Numbered from the stretch's first letter, positions 42,959-51,814 are shown. The stretch: 64,000 bases of DNA from CAIJXB01 sp964439595 (GCA_964439595.1 CAYTOK010000011.1:14212-78211), one strand, 5' to 3'. Notes: generated by a model from the letters alone, not told the origin. A program made the numbers and translations.

Positions 42959-43711
42959 TTAAAATTTTCTCAATAAAAAAGAGCTTCTGTCATCAATAAT
43001 AGATACAATTTCACAAGAATCAAGGAGTTTTTGCAATGCCTCTCTTCTCGTTTGAATGCCGTTTACAACCCAAGGAAAATTGGAATATAACACATAACCT
43101 CCACTGCGCACTTTAGGAAGAAATAAAGCAACATCCTCTAAAGAACCTTCTTCAGAATAGTTCCCATCAATATGTAAAAAATCAATCGATGTCGCTTCAA
43201 AAATAGAAGCAACCTCTTTTGAAGGCTGCTTAAGAACCTCACAAAAAGATTTTAATCGCCACTTCCTATGCATCTGTAAAAAAGAGCGAAAAACAGCTTT
43301 CATATCAAGTGTTTGCCACCAAGCTATATTAGGATCTAACTCTGAACAATTTTTTATAGCTTCTTCATTGGACCAAGGATCTATTGCATAGACCTTTCCC
43401 TTTTGTAAATATTTCAAAGTAGCAGCTACCGGTAGTAGCGTTGACCCAGTAAATACACCGATCTCTACACAAATAGAAGGCTTTTCTAATAAAGTTAGCT
43501 CCATAAGCAATCTCGCTTTTTCTTCAGAGCACCAACTATTTTCTAAATGCGCAATAACCGCATGTTCTAACTGCAAAAAAGCGGGGGCGTTTACCTTTTG
43601 TCTTGCTCCCTCTTTTTCCAAAAAATGATAGTTCCAATCCGCACTAAGGAAAGTATTAAAGAACAAAACACTCAAAAAAAATCCGATTCTATATAAATAA
43701 AAACAACGCAT
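42959..43711 (-). CDS. Exported Methyltransf_24-type SAM methyltransferase (second of tandem pair)
   Basis: The 250-residue protein has a signal peptide (about 1-24, ending FLSA) followed by DWNYHF, a start oddly like that of the kinase-like array. The methyltransferase core has the SAM-binding VEIGVFTGSTLLPVA, the acidic loop VYAIDPWSNEEA, and the post-IV block DFLHIDGNYSEEG...DVALFLPKVRSGGYV. This is the Methyltransf_24 pattern, seen in O-methyltransferases acting on sugars and small molecules. It is a diverged tandem copy of the gene upstream, separated by 9 bp. The methyl acceptor is unknown; the flanking glycosyltransferases suggest a glycan. Confidence 0.7.
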   Translation of the reverse strand: MRCFYLYRIGFFLSVLFFNTFLSADWNYHFLEKEGARQKVNAPAFLQLEHAVIAHLENSWCSEEKARLLMELTLLEKPSICVEIGVFTGSTLLPVAATLKYLQKGKVYAIDPWSNEEAIKNCSELDPNIAWWQTLDMKAVFRSFLQMHRKWRLKSFCEVLKQPSKEVASIFEATSIDFLHIDGNYSEEGSLEDVALFLPKVRSGGYVLYSNFPWVVNGIQTRREALQKLLDSCEIVSIIDDRSSFLLRKF

Positions 43712-43720
43712 TCACACCTC

Positions 43721-44461
43721 CTAGTCGTGTATTTTCTTTAAAAGACAGGCATTTCCTTGCTCTATTTCCTCGACAAGCTCATAGGATAAGAAAAAAGAAG
43801 GCAACAGGAATAATGCTTCCACTTTGGGCAAAGAAACTCCCTCAGAAACAAGCAAATTAGAAAAGAATACATAACCTCCTATTTTTACCTTAGGTAAATA
43901 AAGTAAAAGATCCTGTAAAAAACCTTCTTTAGATGGATTACCGTCTATATGAATAAAATCAATGGGGGGAAGTACGGTCGCAGCCTTAGCAGAAGTTTTT
44001 GCTACAACTCTTACATAGGGATCTAATTGCCGTTTTTTTTTCATCTCAAGAAAAGAAGAAAATACTTCTTTCATATCAATAGAAGACCACCACTTTTTAT
44101 GTTCATCCTCTATTTTCCAATATTTAACTGCTTCTACATTATCCCAAGCATCTACAGCAAATATCTTCCCCTTTTTAATATGTTTTAATGTACTAGCAAT
44201 AGGTAAAATTGTAGCCCCGGCAAAAACACCAATCTCAACACAAACTTTAGGTTTTCTTAGAAAAACAAAATCCATTAATAAAGAAGCTTTTTCTGAAGAA
44301 CACCAACTTCCCTGTGATTCTTGCAATATTTGCGATTTATGTTCTTGAAAAGATAAATTCTTCTCTAGAAGACCCCTCTCTTCTTTCCAAGACAGACCTG
44401 CAAAACCAGTTACAGAATTTAGCGACAGTAAAGCAAAAAACAGCAGGATATAAAATTTCAT
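43721..44461 (-). CDS. Exported Methyltransf_24-type SAM methyltransferase (first of tandem pair)
   Basis: The 246-residue protein has a signal peptide (about 1-22; MKFYILLFFALLSLNSVTGF) and the same methyltransferase core as its neighbour: WCSSEKASLLMDFV, VCVEIGVFAGATILPIAS, KIFAVDAWDN, DFIHIDGNPSKEG and LPKVKIGGYVFFSN. Its ATG shares a base with the stop of the upstream GT25 gene (TAATG), so the two are translationally coupled. The coupling ties sugar transfer and methylation together, and methyl-capping of an added sugar is a reasonable inference. Confidence 0.7.
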   Translation of the reverse strand: MKFYILLFFALLSLNSVTGFAGLSWKEERGLLEKNLSFQEHKSQILQESQGSWCSSEKASLLMDFVFLRKPKVCVEIGVFAGATILPIASTLKHIKKGKIFAVDAWDNVEAVKYWKIEDEHKKWWSSIDMKEVFSSFLEMKKKRQLDPYVRVVAKTSAKAATVLPPIDFIHIDGNPSKEGFLQDLLLYLPKVKIGGYVFFSNLLVSEGVSLPKVEALFLLPSFFLSYELVEEIEQGNACLLKKIHD

Positions 44462-45396
44462 TAATTAACTCTGCTGTAATTAGGAGCTCCATTATCTGAG
44501 AGAGCTTTAAGCTGGTTAGATACCACATCTCTTTGTAAGGAATACATCTTAATACCAGAAGGTAAGTAGTATTCCATATCATAAGGTAAAAAAACAGAAT
44601 AACGCTTACAAAAATCTAAAATTTTCTTTATTCCGCTTCTGCGTAAAATCATAGAATGCGCACCGAAACGAGACCCCTTTAAAATAAAAGTATTACCAAC
44701 AGGTTTATTTACATAATATTGACTTAAGGACTTAGGGTTAAAATTAGGTTTTTTAGCCATACCTTTACTTGGAACATAGGAACCATCTGCAGCGCGAATA
44801 TCTTGATCAGTAAATAAAACATCCCAATTAGAAACTCCCACTAGATCATCTAGCTCCTCAATTAGTGAGGAAATTTCCCTTGGATTTGTTATTACGTCTA
44901 TGTCATCTTCCATAACCCAAATAGTTTTGTATCCAGAGTTATATGCATCTTGTAAAACAGAAAGATGACTTAAAGAAATCCCGATAGTTCCTCTAGCGGT
45001 AGCATGACAAAAATATGTCTGGCCATATGTTTGTATTATCTCATGTGTCGGCTCAAAATTATTTTCCGGCAAATAACTAGTCCCCCAAATCCCCCCCTTC
45101 ATTCCAGGAGCAAACTTAAGTCCTATGTCGTTTATAGCTTCTAGAGATAGTTTCCAGCCATTCACTGCAGAAAAGCGGTAAGGATATATTCCGTAAGGAT
45201 GTAATTGGTCAGTGCATTTTTGGAATTTTTCAGGCCTCTCATCTAAATTAATCATATAAATAAAATCAATATTGCGCATTTTAGATACGCTTGTTTTACC
45301 TTCCGCTTTTTTAAAATGATCTTCTAAGCGAGCATATCCGGGTAAAAAAACACAAAAACAACATAGGGCAATAACACTATTATATAAAATATTCAC
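44461..45396 (-). CDS. Exported GT25-family glycosyltransferase (operon leader)
   Basis: The 311-residue protein has a signal peptide (about 1-22, ending GYA). The GT25 core is clear: FIYMINLDERPEKF (45-58), FSAVNGWKL (75-83), GTIGISLSHLSVLQDAYNSG (136-155) and VMEDDIDV (161-168) containing the metal-binding EDD. Its closest relative in the window is the protein at 51869-52810, with shared starts LEDHFKKAEGKTS and LDHLKKAEGKSS after the signal. It heads the operon of GT25, two methyltransferases and a GT-A-like protein. The acceptor sugar or protein is unknown. Confidence 0.82.
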   Translation of the reverse strand: MNILYNSVIALCCFCVFLPGYARLEDHFKKAEGKTSVSKMRNIDFIYMINLDERPEKFQKCTDQLHPYGIYPYRFSAVNGWKLSLEAINDIGLKFAPGMKGGIWGTSYLPENNFEPTHEIIQTYGQTYFCHATARGTIGISLSHLSVLQDAYNSGYKTIWVMEDDIDVITNPREISSLIEELDDLVGVSNWDVLFTDQDIRAADGSYVPSKGMAKKPNFNPKSLSQYYVNKPVGNTFILKGSRFGAHSMILRRSGIKKILDFCKRYSVFLPYDMEYYLPSGIKMYSLQRDVVSNQLKALSDNGAPNYSRVN

Positions 45397-46070
45397 AAAT
45401 AACTCCTTTGAGTAAAAAGCGGAAATTCGAAATTCTACCTTTTTTTTCCCGTTTATTGCAAAGGATCTTGCTGAAAATCGCTAATATTAAAGTGCCTTAT
45501 TATAAAAGCTCTTTAACAATGCGTGGAATTTCCTTTATCATGTAAAAAATAACGATAAATTTTTAACTCATTCAAATGCCTAAAAGAAATCTTTTTTCTT
45601 CCATAAAAATATGGATGGAGAGCATGCTTCTTGTCTTTCTGAATTTCACTGTAACAGGACCCATATGAGACTCGATCGCAATAATATAATCTATTTTCGC
45701 TTTACTTCCTATTTTCTCCCTATCCGAAAAAAATAAGTTAGCCCTTCTAGAGCTCTCTATAAGCTAAAAGCTCTTGTCCCATAAACCGCTACGCTACTTA
45801 TGTTGTGCATTACATTCCTCAAATAGTGATAGTTTTTCTACTTTGTCCTGGAGCATGGAAATGAAGTGATGTTTTTTTAATAAAATCTGACAGCTATTTC
45901 CTGTCTAAGCAACAAGATAAAAATAGTGATCCTTTGGATTAGTCGCTCCAACTATATTGAAAAACTATACAGACTCTCTTAGATCTAAATTATTTGCTGT
46001 CATGGGATGCAGAGTATTTTTTTGGCTGTGTTTATTTGCAGTTAAAGATCTAGAATTTTCCTATAAATAA

Positions 46071-46098
46071 AGAGGGAACCCTTTATGAGGTTCCCTCT
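46071..46098 (-). terminator. Terminator of the lost barrel gene
   Basis: AGAGGGAACC (46071-46080) pairs perfectly with GGTTCCCTCT (46089-46098), with an eight-base loop and a T-rich tail on the minus strand (TTATTTATAG). It lies 25 bp beyond the stop of the barrel remnant, so the old transcription unit's end is intact although the gene is not. Confidence 0.7.
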
Positions 46099-46123
46099 GC
46101 CTAGGAAAAACACTTCTATCCTT

Positions 46124-46273
46124 TTAAAATCCGAAACGAACCTCTCCCCCATAGCTATGATCGCTATAGCCACCTTTAAACTCTCCATTATAGTAAAGAC
46201 CTACGGTGAGTAGATCATCTAACATGGATCCTGTGACACTAACTCCTGGAGATACTAGGCTGCGACTTGGAAA
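46124..46273 (-). pseudogene. C-terminal remnant of an outer membrane beta-barrel (autotransporter-like) gene
   Basis: A minus-strand open stretch of 49 codons ends with alternating-strand sequence LLTVGLYYNGEFKGGYSDHS and the final YGGEVRFGF, the C-terminal Phe and strand pattern of autotransporter and Pmp-like barrels. An in-frame TAA (46274-46276) interrupts it upstream; beyond the stop the same frame continues with barrel-like VVRTTIPFSVIG before another stop. A good terminator follows. It is best read as the 3' end of a large surface-protein gene lost by deletion. Confidence 0.5.
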
Positions 46274-46343
46274 TTATCCTATTACAGAGAAGGGAATCGT
46301 TGTTCTAACTACGAACGTACTTGAAGGTTATCTCAGAGATTGA

Positions 46344-46421
46344 CTAATCCAGGAATGTACAAATGTGCTTAGTCTGCAAGTGGTTTTTGAAGCTTGGAGT
46401 ATATGTAACTCGTTTGGCCAT
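46344..46421 (-). pseudogene. Orphan 25-codon start, possibly an IS3-type orfA remnant
   Basis: A minus-strand ATG at 46421 has a perfect AAGGAGGAG Shine-Dalgarno (plus-strand 46428-46436), better than most genes here, yet the frame closes after 25 codons. The peptide begins MAKRVTYTPSFKNHLQ; the (K/R)xxYTPxFK pattern is that of IS3/IS911 OrfA N termini. Either a decayed insertion sequence or a small peptide is possible. No terminal repeats were identified. Confidence 0.25.
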
Positions 46422-46507
46422 GGTTTTCTCCTCCTTTTACGAGGAATTTTACACTATTTCATTTCTTATTGCGCTATCCAGTTTGCGGGAGGGCACTAAA
46501 GACAAAA

Positions 46508-46538
46508 GCAACCAAGGTGTGTTTTATACCTTGGCTGC
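46508..46538 (-). terminator. Bidirectional terminator after the gene at 46552
   Basis: GCAACCAAGGT (46508-46518) pairs with ACCTTGGCTGC (46528-46538) with a single wobble, loop of nine, followed by T runs on both strands (TTTTATT on plus; TTTTGTC on minus). It lies 13 bp past the stop of the minus-strand gene. Confidence 0.75.
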
Positions 46539-46551
46539 TTTTATTAGCTTT

Positions 46552-47298
46552 TTATGCAGAAGTAGCTTTATTGCAACAAGATAAAGATCCAAGTAGCCTA
46601 TAAAGCCCACTAAATACGGACTGTACTTTTGTAGATAAAAAAGAAAGGCATCCCGTGTTTTCTTGTGTAGTCACTCTTTCAGAAAAGAGCTTATAGTCAG
46701 GATCAATTCCTAATTGGAAATCAGGATCTTCGCCCTTAAAAAGCTTTTCGAGAAAACCTGGAGAGGCTGGAATTCCGCTTCCGTTATCCAAAGGGCAGCT
46801 ATTGCATGCTAACACTGAAAGGCCAGTGTGATCAGTTTGATCGTGCCTTTGGTTTATCGCTCTATCGAGATTACCTCCTGAATTATATACCCAAGAAGGA
46901 TCTTTGCTTTCTAGGCCACAGCGTCTATGAAGAACTAAAACACCTTCTAGAGAGGATATCTTAGCAGAAGCTCTCACCAGATCAGAACGATCTTCAGAAA
47001 GTGTCATTACAGAAACGATTCTTTGAGAAGTCTCTCGTCCTTTGATGTGAATGGCTATTCCAGGGCGAAATCTCCCATCAACAAAACGCATTACAGGATA
47101 TGTCATATATTGCTTGTGTGTACTATGAATGTAGTCATCTAGTCCCTTGTTAGGCTCAGTCATATTCAATTCATGCAAATTTTTCACTTCTTGATGATAT
47201 TTTTTAAATAAATTCGTAATGTAATCAGGTGCTATTGCCTTTTCTGCAGAGGTAGTAATTCCTAAAAAACTTCTTACTGAGTTTGCAATGCTAATCAT
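46552..47298 (-). CDS. Soluble protein of unknown function
   Basis: I do not recognise this 248-residue protein. It has no signal peptide or membrane segment. The middle is beta-rich (MRFVDGRFRPGIAIHIKGRE, QRIVSVMTLSEDRSDLV, GVLVLHRRCGLESKDPSWVY) and is followed by an Asn/Asp/His-rich stretch (RAINQRHDQTDHTG). The tail SLSCCNKATSA is Cys-containing. It is isolated, with its own terminator and a long AT-rich upstream region, in a neighbourhood of exported proteins and gene debris. A T3SS effector is possible but nothing in the sequence proves it. Confidence 0.55.
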   Translation of the reverse strand: MISIANSVRSFLGITTSAEKAIAPDYITNLFKKYHQEVKNLHELNMTEPNKGLDDYIHSTHKQYMTYPVMRFVDGRFRPGIAIHIKGRETSQRIVSVMTLSEDRSDLVRASAKISSLEGVLVLHRRCGLESKDPSWVYNSGGNLDRAINQRHDQTDHTGLSVLACNSCPLDNGSGIPASPGFLEKLFKGEDPDFQLGIDPDYKLFSERVTTQENTGCLSFLSTKVQSVFSGLYRLLGSLSCCNKATSA

Positions 47299-47845
47299 AT
47301 TACAATTCCTTTTGTTATTTTATAATAATTAAAGAATAATTATACATTATACGTGTGTTTATTGCAATTTTTTTCTTGTTTGTTAGCGTTTTTCAGCAAT
47401 TGGGGCGATCTAAATCTCTAAGGAAGCCTGCAGGGGTAAAAAAAATTCTTCTTGCTCTATGAAAAGATTTTCACGGCACTAAATTAAAAAGCCCTTAAAA
47501 ATGGTTTTAGACGTGTTTTATAAATATAAAAAATGACGAATTGCAAAGTAATGCACTCATTATAAACAACTTAAAAAAAACCTCTAACGCTTAAACTAAG
47601 TCATTTCCAAATAAATACACACCTCCATATTAACTAGGAGTACGCATGGTCACCTGAAATTGTACATTGTCATCTTACTCCCCTGATTTACATTAGAACA
47701 GATCTTCCTCAGACCGCATTTACTTTACCCTATAGATTTTCCTATAGGACGCTTTATAAAAGAGATCCTAAAAAAATCAAACTTGCGAAATTTAGAAAAA
47801 CAAAATAAAATACCGGACAAAACTCAGGAGCCCCCACCAAATTCT
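47299..47845. other. 547-bp intergenic region without a recognised gene
   Basis: AT-rich flanking sequence upstream of two divergent genes. The open frame that precedes the plus-strand gene would need a TTG at 47783 and is not supported. A GTTAGCG motif near 47380 recurs in the region before the barrel gene at 50948. I see no RNA gene. Confidence 0.5.
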
Positions 47846-49354
47846 ATGCGACTCACAATCTTTACTATATGTGTTTTTTTTACGGGATATTTAGAAGCCG
47901 AAAGCATCAAAACACCGCAGCATGTCTTTTCTTCGTTAAATCACCGCATGTTAAATCACCCCGGACAGTATCCCTTTCCTACAGATATGACTTTCCGTCA
48001 TTTTGCCAACCACACCATTGATCAAATGACCGAATTCTTTGATCCAGATCTTGTGCAAAAAGCAGATACAATCTACCTAGCAGATTTTTACATTTCTTGG
48101 TTTATAAAATATATACATCCAAAGATCAAGTACCCCTATATACTCATCTCTAATGACTCCGACTGCTCTCATCCTGACACGGGGGTATGGGATTACGAAG
48201 AGAAGTGGGGATGGTCCCCTTCTGTACATGCTATTAGAACCCTTCTATATGACCCTAAAGTGGCTGCTTGGTTTTGTAAAAATATGATCATCTCCAGGCA
48301 TCCTAAAATTATACAAATTCCGATTGGGCAGCAAATTATTTACTGGAGAAATCCTACGTTTCAAGAAGATCTTTCTTTCTCGATCGAGCAAAATGTGGAT
48401 AAAAGCCATTTGCTATACATGAATATGCAACTAGCATCTCATCCAATAAGACCTATACTTTATGATCTTTTCAAAGATAAACCTTACTGTCTTACTAAAG
48501 GATCTACGGCACCTTTAGAATTCTATCACAACCTAGCTTCTTCTAAATTTGTGCTAGCTCCTCCTGGCTACGGTCCGGATACAGTGAGGTTTTGGGAAGC
48601 AATAGCACTTAATTGTATCCCGGTTGTAGAGCACTCAGACCTAGATGATCTATATGCAGATCTGCCAACACTTTTTGTGTATGACTGGAAAGAAATTGAT
48701 GAAACTTTACTCCTTACAGAATATGACAAAATACAAAAGGCGAAACCTAAAAAAGACAAAGGTTTTTTCGACTATTGGGCAAATAAAATAAAAGCCTATC
48801 AAGAAAACATTAAAAAGAGCCCGGAAAACTTTTCTGCAATAACAAATACGCAATTTTCTAAACAGACTCTTCTCTCTTTTTGGAAAATATGCAAAAAATA
48901 TACATCTCCTAACGACAGCCTACTTTGCATCGGCGCTATTATGGGTCTTCGCCCTTTTGAAATAGCAAAAAACACCTCTTTTAAAACAATCTATGTCCAA
49001 GATCCCTGGGGAGCGTGGGGACATGAAAAACCTACTGCCCATTTATCCAAATATAGTCAAAATCCCCTGCTATCTCACTCTGCAAATATTATTCCTATTA
49101 GTTTTTATGATAGTGCCTATACAATTTGTGCTTCAAATCGCTCTAATAAGACACATGTTTTTTTAGACCTAATCTATCGAAGACATGACATTATTAAAAA
49201 TCTAGAAGAAGCTTACCTAAACACCACTAAAGGATCGCTTATAGCAGGAAGCATGGGAACTGACCCCTTTGTGCAAAAAGCACTGAAAAAATTCAGCGAC
49301 AACCATAAAGTGAAAATTTTTACAAATAACGACATCTGGTTTTTAGTAAAATAA
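47846..49354 (+). CDS. Exported exostosin-like glycosyltransferase fused to a methyltransferase-like domain
   Basis: Starting at ATG 47846, the 502-residue product has a signal peptide (MRLTIFTICVFFTGYLEAES). Residues about 30-320 resemble exostosin/GT47 proteins: DTIYLADFYISWF, a Ser/Asp-rich DSDCSHPD, KPYCLTKGS, then SSKFVLAPPGYGPDTVRFWEAI and NCIPVVEHSDL, the conserved donor-site region. Residues about 355-502 match the Methyltransf_24 paralogs in the window (SLLCIGAIMGLRPFEIA, YVQDPWGAWG, VFLDLIYRRHDIIKNLEEA), though the SAM-binding glycine motif is weak. The Shine-Dalgarno AGGAG is 15 bases upstream, a little far. Glycan assembly with methylation in one exported polypeptide is implied. 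Confidence 0.68.
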   Translation: MRLTIFTICVFFTGYLEAESIKTPQHVFSSLNHRMLNHPGQYPFPTDMTFRHFANHTIDQMTEFFDPDLVQKADTIYLADFYISWFIKYIHPKIKYPYILISNDSDCSHPDTGVWDYEEKWGWSPSVHAIRTLLYDPKVAAWFCKNMIISRHPKIIQIPIGQQIIYWRNPTFQEDLSFSIEQNVDKSHLLYMNMQLASHPIRPILYDLFKDKPYCLTKGSTAPLEFYHNLASSKFVLAPPGYGPDTVRFWEAIALNCIPVVEHSDLDDLYADLPTLFVYDWKEIDETLLLTEYDKIQKAKPKKDKGFFDYWANKIKAYQENIKKSPENFSAITNTQFSKQTLLSFWKICKKYTSPNDSLLCIGAIMGLRPFEIAKNTSFKTIYVQDPWGAWGHEKPTAHLSKYSQNPLLSHSANIIPISFYDSAYTICASNRSNKTHVFLDLIYRRHDIIKNLEEAYLNTTKGSLIAGSMGTDPFVQKALKKFSDNHKVKIFTNNDIWFLVK

Positions 49355-49355
49355 G

Positions 49356-50513
49356 CTAAAGAAACTGGGGAAATGCCGATAATGGATCAATACCTAACAA
49401 AAACAACCTTGCTGGTATACAAAGGATCCCATCCCGTACAATTTTCTCTTCACCTCTATATATAAATATCCTTGTTGCCTCAGGATAATCTTTATGAAAC
49501 TCCTTAAGACCTCGTAGATCTTGCGGAGAAATCGTCTTGCTATTTTTGACTTCTAAAGCAACAAATGACTGCGGCCCATAGATAATAAAATCTACTTCTA
49601 GCCCAGATTTTGTCCGCCAGAAATACACTTCGTGCTTTTGTTTTTGAAAACCACTCCAACATCGCAAGTGTTCTGCTAGAAGTCCTTCTAACGCGGCTCC
49701 TTCCGCCTCCCTTGACCTATCTAAAAAACCTTGTTTTTTTAGCGCACGAAATACACCAGGATCAAAAAAATAAAATTTAGGATGTGAAGTCAAAGCTCTC
49801 CTAGCACGAGTTTCAAATACTTGTATTGTGTAACCTAAAAGCAAATCCTCTAAAATTTGCAAATGAGAGTCCACCGTTTTCCTTGGCACACAACATTCTC
49901 GAGAAATGTTTGTAAGATTAAGTACTGACCCATGCGAAAACGCCATAGCTTCTAAAAATCTAGAAAAATCACCAACCTGTCTTACTAAAGCTTCAGCTTT
50001 TACTTCTTCTTGTAAATATAAATCGATGTAAGCATTTAATTTTTCCTCCGGCACATCTGAAGTCCAAATTAAAGGAATAGTTCCTATTTCTAAAGTTTTC
50101 TGCAAATCAAAGGATTCCTGTAATTCAAAGGCAATTAATGGATAAAAATCCTTCCAAAGCGCTCGTCCAGCTAAAAGATTCACTCCTCCTCTTCGTAGTT
50201 TTCGACTACTGGAGCCTGTTAAAATAAACTGAATGCCATGCTTTTCTTCAATTAATTCATGAACCACATCCAAGAGTTTAGGAACTTTTTGGACTTCATC
50301 TATGATAACTGTTTTTTTGTAAGGATTTGCCTGTAACCTTTCTTTCAAAAGCTCCGGAGTCATGGAAAAAATACGCTCTTCATGAACATTTAGTAAATTA
50401 ATGCTTAAAGCATCCGGAAAGGTCGCTTGCAGCCAAGTTGTTTTCCCGGTACCCCTTGGACCGAATAAAAAAAAACTCTCTTTCTTGGGGCTTTTAAAAA
50501 ATCTAGATATCAT
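49356..50513 (-). CDS. AAA_14 ATPase with DUF4143 domain
   Basis: The 385-residue protein has the AAA_14 layout: Walker A GPRGTGKTTW (about 19-28), Walker B TVIIDEVQKVPKLL (about 68-81), sensor-like FILTGSSSRKLRR (about 96-108) and a Trp/Phe-rich middle. The C-terminal DUF4143 domain (about 200-350) contains FYFFDPGVFRAL and a PD-(D/E)xK-like GLEVDFII...VALEVKNSK nuclease fold. Such proteins are frequent on accessory DNA in symbionts and are linked loosely to defence or toxin-antitoxin systems; function is unproven. The 3' end lies one base from the convergent exostosin-like gene. Confidence 0.85.
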   Translation of the reverse strand: MISRFFKSPKKESFFLFGPRGTGKTTWLQATFPDALSINLLNVHEERIFSMTPELLKERLQANPYKKTVIIDEVQKVPKLLDVVHELIEEKHGIQFILTGSSSRKLRRGGVNLLAGRALWKDFYPLIAFELQESFDLQKTLEIGTIPLIWTSDVPEEKLNAYIDLYLQEEVKAEALVRQVGDFSRFLEAMAFSHGSVLNLTNISRECCVPRKTVDSHLQILEDLLLGYTIQVFETRARRALTSHPKFYFFDPGVFRALKKQGFLDRSREAEGAALEGLLAEHLRCWSGFQKQKHEVYFWRTKSGLEVDFIIYGPQSFVALEVKNSKTISPQDLRGLKEFHKDYPEATRIFIYRGEEKIVRDGILCIPARLFLLGIDPLSAFPQFL

Positions 50514-50947
50514 ATCGACCTGCTAATTGCCATTTTTCCTGGAATTTTTGCATCTATGCAACAAAAAATCAAGGAAATAGTGCATGTCACTCATTATCAA
50601 CAATAATTACAGGTGTAAAGCCCTAAAAAATAGGATTCGCCCTCATAGGCTCGGTAAAAGACTCTTCTCCTCAAATAATTTATCCCTACCCACAATATAT
50701 CCGGTAATCTCTGCATTTTTTGCGAAAAAAAACAACTCTAACAAACTAAAAACAAATCGCTAACGAAAAAACAAACACGCTAAGAAACCAAAAAAATCCA
50801 TGTTAGCGTTAAATAAAAATGTCAAAATCAAAAATCCAATTGACGTAATTTGACAATAACTGCATAGTCTGACGCATGTCTACAGGTTATTAAATTATTT
50901 TATTGGCCTCGAAGATCTTAACTATTTATAATTTTTGGAGTTAAAAA
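50514..50947. other. 434-bp upstream region with GTTAGCG-type repeats
   Basis: There is no gene. Between 50730 and 50815 the motif CGCTAA or GTTAGCG recurs three times (CGCTAACG, CGCTAAG, GTTAGCG) at roughly 20- to 25-bp intervals within A-rich sequence, ahead of the barrel gene. It could be a curved regulatory region. A TATAAT at 50927-50932 is too close to the Shine-Dalgarno to be convincing. Confidence 0.4.
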
Positions 50948-51793
50948 ATGAAAAAACACTCAAGTTTAAGGTATTTTTTAATCGCGGGATTGTCCTGTAT
51001 ACTGTCTCAAAGCGCCGGCGCCTTCGCAGATGCTAGTGTAGAGCCTAAACCTACTCCTCTTACTGGACTTTATGTGTCTGCTTTTGGCGGAGGAGGTTCC
51101 ATGATGTCAGGTGTTGATCTAGTCCAACTAGCAACTGCCCTTTATGATACTGACCACGGCGGCCCCATACCAGTAAATGCAAAAGGTTCGTCAAAAAGCA
51201 GTTCTTTTTGGCTTGTTGGGGGAAATATTGGCTATAACTGGTTTACCAAACCCTTAAATCTAACAGGGTTTAATGTATCACCATCTATCGAGTTAGAAGG
51301 CTTATATATAGGCCAACATACAATTAAAGGCCCACACCAAAACAATAAATCTTCAACACTTCCAAAACATATTTTCAAACTAACTCTCCCTACAGATATC
51401 GGGGCTGCTTTAGTAAATATGGTTTTTGACTTTAGCCATCAAAACTGCCCTAAATTGCATGGGTACCTTGGCTTAGGATGGGGAGCTGCTGTTGTATCTA
51501 TTTCCAAAGCAAAAGCTATCCAAACAACTCCTCCAGAAAGCGTCAACCACTTTAGTGGCGACCCATCAGATTCTTGCATTGCTTTTGTAGCGCAACCAAA
51601 AATTGGAATGCTCTTTGATTGCAATTCTACAATATCCTTATTTGCTGAATATCGCTTCCTATATATCTCTGATACAGACTATCAATTTGGCAGCACTGTA
51701 GCTACAGGCCACGTGGCTACAACAAATTGGCTTTTAAAAATGGGATCTCAGTTAATGAATATTGGAGTCGTTGGCATCCGATTTAAGATGTAA
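50948..51793 (+). CDS. Outer membrane beta-barrel protein, OmpA-like size
   Basis: The 281-residue protein has a signal peptide (about 1-27, ending GAFA) and a barrel-type body. Strand-like segments include GLYVSAFGGGGSMM, FWLVGGNIGYNWF, SPSIELEGLYIGQ, GYLGLGWGAAVVS, FVAQPKIGMLFD and SLFAEYRFLYISD. It resembles the porin-like OMP_b-brl / surface antigen class rather than the Lpg1974 porins. It ends RFKM, without the usual terminal aromatic. GGAG precedes the ATG, and a terminator follows. Function unknown. Confidence 0.7.
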   Translation: MKKHSSLRYFLIAGLSCILSQSAGAFADASVEPKPTPLTGLYVSAFGGGGSMMSGVDLVQLATALYDTDHGGPIPVNAKGSSKSSSFWLVGGNIGYNWFTKPLNLTGFNVSPSIELEGLYIGQHTIKGPHQNNKSSTLPKHIFKLTLPTDIGAALVNMVFDFSHQNCPKLHGYLGLGWGAAVVSISKAKAIQTTPPESVNHFSGDPSDSCIAFVAQPKIGMLFDCNSTISLFAEYRFLYISDTDYQFGSTVATGHVATTNWLLKMGSQLMNIGVVGIRFKM

Positions 51794-51814
51794 CTTCTTA
51801 CATATCGACAGTAA

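Larger units (their letters stand above)
45397..46551. other. 1.15-kb region of gene debris
   Basis: There is no intact gene. The right half contains a terminator (46071-46098), the tail of a lost outer membrane barrel gene (46124-46273), a short orphan start with a perfect Shine-Dalgarno (46344-46421) and the terminator of the next gene (46508-46538). The left half (45397-46070) is AT-rich with scattered stops in all frames; I see no feature there. Confidence 0.55.

Noticed and set aside
46363..46584. 73-codon plus-strand frame in the debris region
   Set aside because: It runs through a terminator hairpin and the end of the minus-strand gene at 46552 and has no ribosome site.
47640..47760. 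Possible insertion sequence end around the GGTCACCTGAAATTGTACA stretch
   Set aside because: Without a transposase frame or a matching inverted end it cannot be distinguished from ordinary intergenic sequence.
50927..50932. TATAAT with TTGGCC at 50903-50908 as promoter for the barrel gene at 50948
   Set aside because: The transcript would start at or inside the Shine-Dalgarno at about 50937-50940, leaving no usable leader.
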